A DNA stretch of 64,000 bases, taken from positions 27,616,786 through 27,680,785 of the forward strand of contig NC_052021.1 in assembly GCF_015832195.1 (NCBI RefSeq), read 5' to 3'. The stretch is from Motacilla alba alba (lineage: Eukaryota > Chordata > Aves > Passeriformes > Motacillidae). The notes beneath the pieces were generated by a model. The model was not told the origin of the DNA, ran no database searches, and saw nothing but the letters and a program-made list of their open reading frames with translations. The position numbers were made by a program, and so were the translations under genes. Shown here one piece after another: positions 59,431-64,000 of the stretch (its first letter is position 1; each line of letters starts with the position of its first letter).

Positions 59431-61719
59431 AAACTGAGGCTCTGACCTGAATTTGGAAATGAGTGCTCCTTTCAGTTAAGTAAAAGCTGATTTTTCATGA
59501 CTAGAATCCATTTATTAGGTGAACTAAAAACCCCATAAGCAGACAGTTTTAGGATTTCAAAGTGCCTTCATACAGGTTCTAGGAAACAACTTGCAAAACA
59601 TGCAAGAATTTATACAGAGATGTTTAATAAATCAAAGAGACACTTACAACAATGAACATCACTCAGTTTAGGTGATTAGTTCTTTACAGTCATTAGGATT
59701 GGAGACCAGAGTGTGTGGACTAGTCTCTTTTTATAGATGATTGATGGGATGAGAGAGATCAGAAACAATATTGTAGACAACAGATGAACAGAGAATATTA
59801 AAAAAGCAATGGGGGGAGGATTGAAGCCCTGCTGAAAGATTAAAGAATAGAAAGAAGTACAAATGAGCAAATCAATTATTGTGTGAAGATTTCTAGGATG
59901 CTGTTTAATTCATATTGGCCTGTTCTATATTTAGTTTCCTCACAGTTTCTTTTTTTATTGATGTTTCTTTTAGTTCCCTCTCTGGAATCTGATTCTAAGA
60001 TGCATCATTGAATCATCCTTTGAGGGGAAATGTTACAAAATGAGACCCAATCTGGCAAACATTTTCTGACATGAGCCGTCTTGCCTTAACTAAGCAAAAT
60101 TCAATGATGCTGTTTCAGAGTATGAAAATCACTCAAAGAAGCAAAAAGTTTGGAAATATGGGCCATGGAGGGGGGTAAATCTTTTTTGGGAGGGAAGGGT
60201 AAAAAAGGACGGAGAAGGGGTAACTTCAGACATGCTTTTTTCTTCCTCTGGAATTTACTTGAGCAGCCAGTATATGGGGCAGGTTCCTGGAAGGATGGAC
60301 CCACAAATGTCCAGAGCAAAGGGGATTTATGTGCAGCGTCTGTCTGTCAGACCCCCTTGCTGGATGCAATGCCAGGAGCTGGGCAGCAGCTCAGCTCAGA
60401 TGGAAACATCTGTTCAGGACCAGCTTCAGGGGCCAGGGAAAATAGGTTTTCCAGCTTTTTCTCCTGCCTGAAACCTTCTTTTTCAAAGTATCCGGTACAT
60501 GGTGTGAGAGATCCTTCCCTCGAGGAGGGTGTTTGCTTTGGTTTTTGGGGTCTCACTCAGGTGCACAAGTGAGGATGTCAGAGAGGAGAAACCTTTGTGC
60601 TAGGGAGGCACCATGGTAAAAAGTGGAAATAAATACATGTTTTTAAAACTATATACTGTTAAGACAGACCACAGACTTTAAAATAATGTAAGCATATTGC
60701 TTTGCTGTCTTCAACATGTCACTAAAGAGCTGAAATCAGGCTGTTCAGGAATCAGTTCCACTTTGGAGCACATTTGCATTAGTTTTAACAATAAATTATT
60801 CAGTTTTTCAATGCCTGGCTTAGGAATTATAACATCACTGTAATTACTTTTAATGTAAACACTGAAACGTGCTGCCACCCATACCAGCACCTCCACATTC
60901 CAAATTTGCAGTGAAAGCTTAGGGGCCGTCTAAACCTAGTGTATGAGAAGGGCTGCTTTACACACAAAATACAAACTTTTTCTCAAAAGGTTCTTTTTAA
61001 CAACAGCCAAAAGAATTCACTGGTATCCTTCTTGTGAAGTATTTCATAGGAACATAGTGACTCTTGCCTCTTTTCTTCTTTCTGGAAGACTATGATGCTT
61101 TACAGGGAGATTGTCAACCAGGATGTTCATGTTATTACAAAGGGTTAGGAAAGGAGGAACTTGACAGCTGCTATCATGAAACATTGTCATGGTAGGCTCA
61201 TATAAAAATTTCTCAACCTTAAAAATGCTCAACTATTGAGCCTTTGAGGAGTCTGGAGTGAGAAAACCAGAGTGACTTTCCAGTGAGCTGATACAGTTGT
61301 TGGCTGTTAACAAGAGAAGCCTCACTGGACACTGTCTGCATTTCCCTTTATGAACCCCAGACTCTGATTTTTCATGGTGCTGAGTCTGTTCATTCCCAGT
61401 CTGGCCCTTTGATGGTTGTGCTGGTGGTGTGGGCACAGAGACCCACTGGGCTGCAAACACCTTGCTTCCATCACTTCCACCAGGTCTGGCTCTTCGTACC
61501 TTCCGTCCTTGTATCTTTAAAGCCAGCAACATTTGATTGCAATGAGAATAGAAATTGGAGATTGGAAAACATAAAAAAGATATTTGGTAGCTGCTTGGTC
61601 AAAAAAAGGCTGGTTAAAGACGACCAGAGGGAAGAAGGCAAACTGTACTGAATGCAGTGAGCTAGGGGGAAAAAGAGTAGATGAAGATTTCAGAGTAAAG
61701 TAAAGATAAATTAAGTGGA
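59431..61719. other. Non-coding stretch, nothing recognised
   Basis: AT-leaning DNA. Frames at 60.1-60.6 kb overlap on both strands. The 60.77-60.87 kb segment (CATTAGTTTTAACAATAAATTATTCAG) is locally AT- and TAAT-rich. The 99-codon minus-strand frame at 61233-61532 has no recognisable domain. Confidence 0.4.
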
Positions 61720-61930
61720 AATGGGACACAAAATCCCTTAGGATCTGCTCACAATTCCAGTGACTAACTTACAAACCATTCCCCCTGCAGTTATTGATCT
61801 GGTGCTTACATTTAGCATTGCTGCTCGAGAGACAACTTTCTCATCTGACAAAGTCTGATAAAAACCACAATCAGTTTTACCTGTGGTTGCCGCTGCTACG
61901 TAGAGAAAATTGCAAACCATACTGTGCAGT
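61720..61930. promoter_or_regulatory. Candidate conserved non-coding element
   Basis: GTTATTGATCTGG, TTTAGCATTGCTGCTCGAGAG, CTGATAAAAACCACAATCAG (RUNX-like ACCACA) and TTACCTGTGGTTGCCGCTGC (RUNX-like TGTGGTT on the other strand) with several CpGs. No credible frame is present. Confidence 0.35.
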
Positions 61931-62979
61931 TTCTGTTACAAGTTTCAGAATCTTAAATTACAAAAAAAACCCCTCTTATTTGACTCCAACTATGTTGAAA
62001 ATGAGCTTGAATACTGAATCATTGTCTACAGAAAAAACAGCTTTTCAGAAAGAAAATACAGGTCAAAGTATAGATCTGAGAGGAGGGAACAAAAAAAGGA
62101 ATTGTAACCTGGGGAAGCTGAGCTTGAAATTAATCAACATCTTTATGCTCAACCAAATTGGCCCTGCTTATCACACCAGGCTGGCCAAGTTGAACACAAA
62201 AACAAGATAAATGTGGCATGAGGCTACTCATGTCACCACCTCCACAAGGAGAACAAGAAGCTAAGGCAGAGTCTGCCACCATGTGCAGCCTTCCAGCTGG
62301 GCATCCAGAGGAATAATTCTGTCCATATGCACTAATGACCATTAGACAATATATGAAAATTTAAAATCTGCTTTATATAGTTATTTAGTGTGCTGCAGAG
62401 AATGAAATTTTAGGAGAATGAAATATTTGTACAGTTCTTATGGAAAATTCTTTAGCTCTGCCAGAACTGCATAGCTGTGCTCATGACATGTGTGCATCTT
62501 TGCACCTGAAGTTACTTGTCTCTGTTATTTCAGTCATTCAGACAATTCATTGAACAGCATATTAAATTATTCTGCTAAAGAATTCAGAGCTATTTAGTCT
62601 TGGTATTACTGTATGAACCTGTTGGATTCCTTTCCTGAAAAAAATGATGACTCGATGAAAAATTTGTGAGCCTTCTTTAAAATAACAACACTGCAGCAAG
62701 TGGGAAGAAAAATAATTTTAAAAGTTGCAGTAATTATTATTTAATGATGTATTTTGGAGGCATGTCTTGGGTTTTTTTTTTAAACTCAGGTGTTTTCTAA
62801 TTTGTGATTGCCTCTAACGCATGCAAAATAGCATGGGGGTCATATTTTATTACATCTTTGCTTGTACGAGTTCCCTCAGATTAATGTTCCTGCTCTCCAC
62901 TTTGCCTGGAGAACGACCAGTGGGGCCTGTGGAGGAGGTGTTTGGTAACTGGAGCAGAGATACTATATTAGCTATACCT
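61931..62979. other. Non-coding stretch, nothing recognised
   Basis: AT-rich. The 138-codon frame (61794-62210) begins inside the regulatory-looking block and has no recognisable domain. Confidence 0.4.
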
Positions 62980-63200
62980 TTGCAGTCTAAAAATACCTCT
63001 GTTTTAGGATGGTTGGACAGAATTTGGCCCTTGGGATTTATAGCCTAGGCAGGTTAAGTGAGTGCCGTGCACATTAAATGCAGACTTTGAGGTAGGCCGT
63101 CGCATCTTTCCTAAAATGATGTTACCCTACGGTCAGATTTTTGTTTGTTTTTAATCCTCTGTAAATTTACTACAGGGGCTTTGATGCATGTTTTTCAGCT
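62980..63200. promoter_or_regulatory. Weak candidate regulatory block
   Basis: AGTGAGTGCCGTGCACATTAAATGC, GTAGGCCGTCGCATC and TACCCTACGGTCAG keep CpGs in CpG-poor DNA and are followed by T-rich sequence. No frame fits. Confidence 0.3.
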
Positions 63201-64000
63201 TGAAAGCAAAACTGTCTTCCTTCATCCACCACTTTACAATTTTAATGCTTTTAGCAGGCAGCTCCAAGACACAGAAATGGGCTCAGAAAGCAGCACAGCT
63301 AACAAAAATATCTGGAGCTCTTCTAGGAAAGATTTAAAAGAACACCCAAGAGGCCAGAAGAGGGCAGAAAATCTTTTAGCTGGGCATGTGTCAATCTTTG
63401 ACTGAGCACATGGACAAAGCTCCACCATGGCAGGCTGTTCTTCAAGGCGGTGTTTGTGCACCTTCAGAGGAAGAGTTTGGTACCAAACCAGTGCCAGAGA
63501 GAGGCTGCTGGTCCTGGTGTGCATCCCTGGGGTGGGATTGCCTCTCTCTCCTACCAGCTCAGCTTTTTGCACCAGCTTTGAGCTAGCATAAAGCCTCTGA
63601 TGAGTTACTTCTGGCTTTCAGCAGGATGGACGAGGGAAGAGCCCTCTTACATGTCCAACAGAACTTTCTGCTGCCTGCACTCATTTTCTTTTTTGCTTGT
63701 TTGATTGTCTTGAAATTTTTAACTGTGCTTTTGATCTGAGCCCAAGAATTGAAACCATCACCGGGAATGTGCTGCTAGAGAGAATTATGAAGCAAAATGC
63801 AACCACAACACTTTAAATGTTGATTTAAGGGATGTCTAGACCTCATGCTGGCTTTCTGCAGCAAGATGAATTTCTCATAGAGGATACCCCATCTCCCCTT
63901 TCCAATTTTATATTAAAAGTCAATTCCCTATACTCTCTCTCAACTCCAGTCCTTCTGTATGAAGAGGCGTAATAAGGCTTCTGCTTTCTCGTTTTCATTT
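63201..64000. other. Non-coding stretch to the window edge, nothing recognised
   Basis: Mixed composition with short frames on both strands. A truncated feature at the window edge cannot be excluded. Confidence 0.35.

Noticed and set aside
1..64000. tRNA or rRNA genes, endogenous retroviruses, CRISPR arrays and bacterial operons
   Set aside because: None was seen on reading both strands. The sequence is vertebrate nuclear DNA with no LTR pairs or clustered bacterial-style genes.

Overview
No gene with recognisable protein homology was found in this window. It reads as vertebrate nuclear non-coding DNA, most likely from a bird. The base composition is moderately AT-rich and CpG-poor. Interspersed repeats are very sparse. 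The clearest one is the 3' end of a CR1 LINE with the avian-style TATGATTCTATGAT tail (about 50.9-51.2 kb, + strand). A second, much older CR1 of the type shared with turtles and crocodilians lies at about 17.1-17.5 kb (- strand). Two MIR-like core-SINE relics are visible near 3.1 and 7.0 kb. Several long CCAAAA-type or TTTTGG-type tracts occur, a texture I associate with songbird genomes; the songbird assignment is an inference. The open reading frames are short, overlap on both strands and lack recognisable domains, so I treat them as chance frames.

The strongest non-repeat signal is a set of sequences that look like conserved non-coding regulatory elements: AT-rich blocks with dense TAAT, TTAATTA, ATTTGCAT-like, FOX and E-box words, isolated CpGs kept in CpG-poor DNA, and no coding frame. 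They are concentrated at about 7.4-14.8 kb, with further blocks near 21.6-21.9, 34.2-34.5, 38.3-38.8, 46.9-47.4, 54.3-54.4, 56.9-57.3, 58.3-58.6, 59.2-59.4, 61.7-61.9 and 63.0-63.2 kb. This is the usual look of a gene-poor regulatory territory around a developmental transcription factor. Conservation was judged by eye and not measured.

The only strong promoter-like region is a dense CpG island at about 47.4-47.96 kb, directly beside a conserved-looking block. A weaker CpG cluster lies 2 kb upstream (45.2-45.5 kb). A good 3' splice acceptor pattern follows at about 48.15 kb. The simplest reading is an unannotated promoter, perhaps of a long non-coding RNA or the 5' end of a gene outside the window. 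A small CpG-rich patch with a (GCT)n run lies at 28.0-28.3 kb.

Layout: 1-7 kb sparse sequence with one MIR, a purine tract and a possible 154-bp exon; 7-15 kb the dense regulatory cluster, with a G-quadruplex motif and an 11-bp hairpin followed by poly(A); 15-34 kb mostly featureless, with the old CR1, A/C-rich tracts and one block at 21.7 kb; 34-39 kb two blocks and a dispersed 24-bp repeat; 39-45 kb featureless; 45-48.3 kb the CpG-rich promoter region; 48-54 kb featureless apart from the CR1; 54-64 kb scattered blocks and a 23-base poly(C) run. Candidate CTCF sites at 7.65 kb (+) and at 27.1 and 47.6 kb (-) would be convergent, which could link the regulatory cluster to the CpG island; this is speculation.
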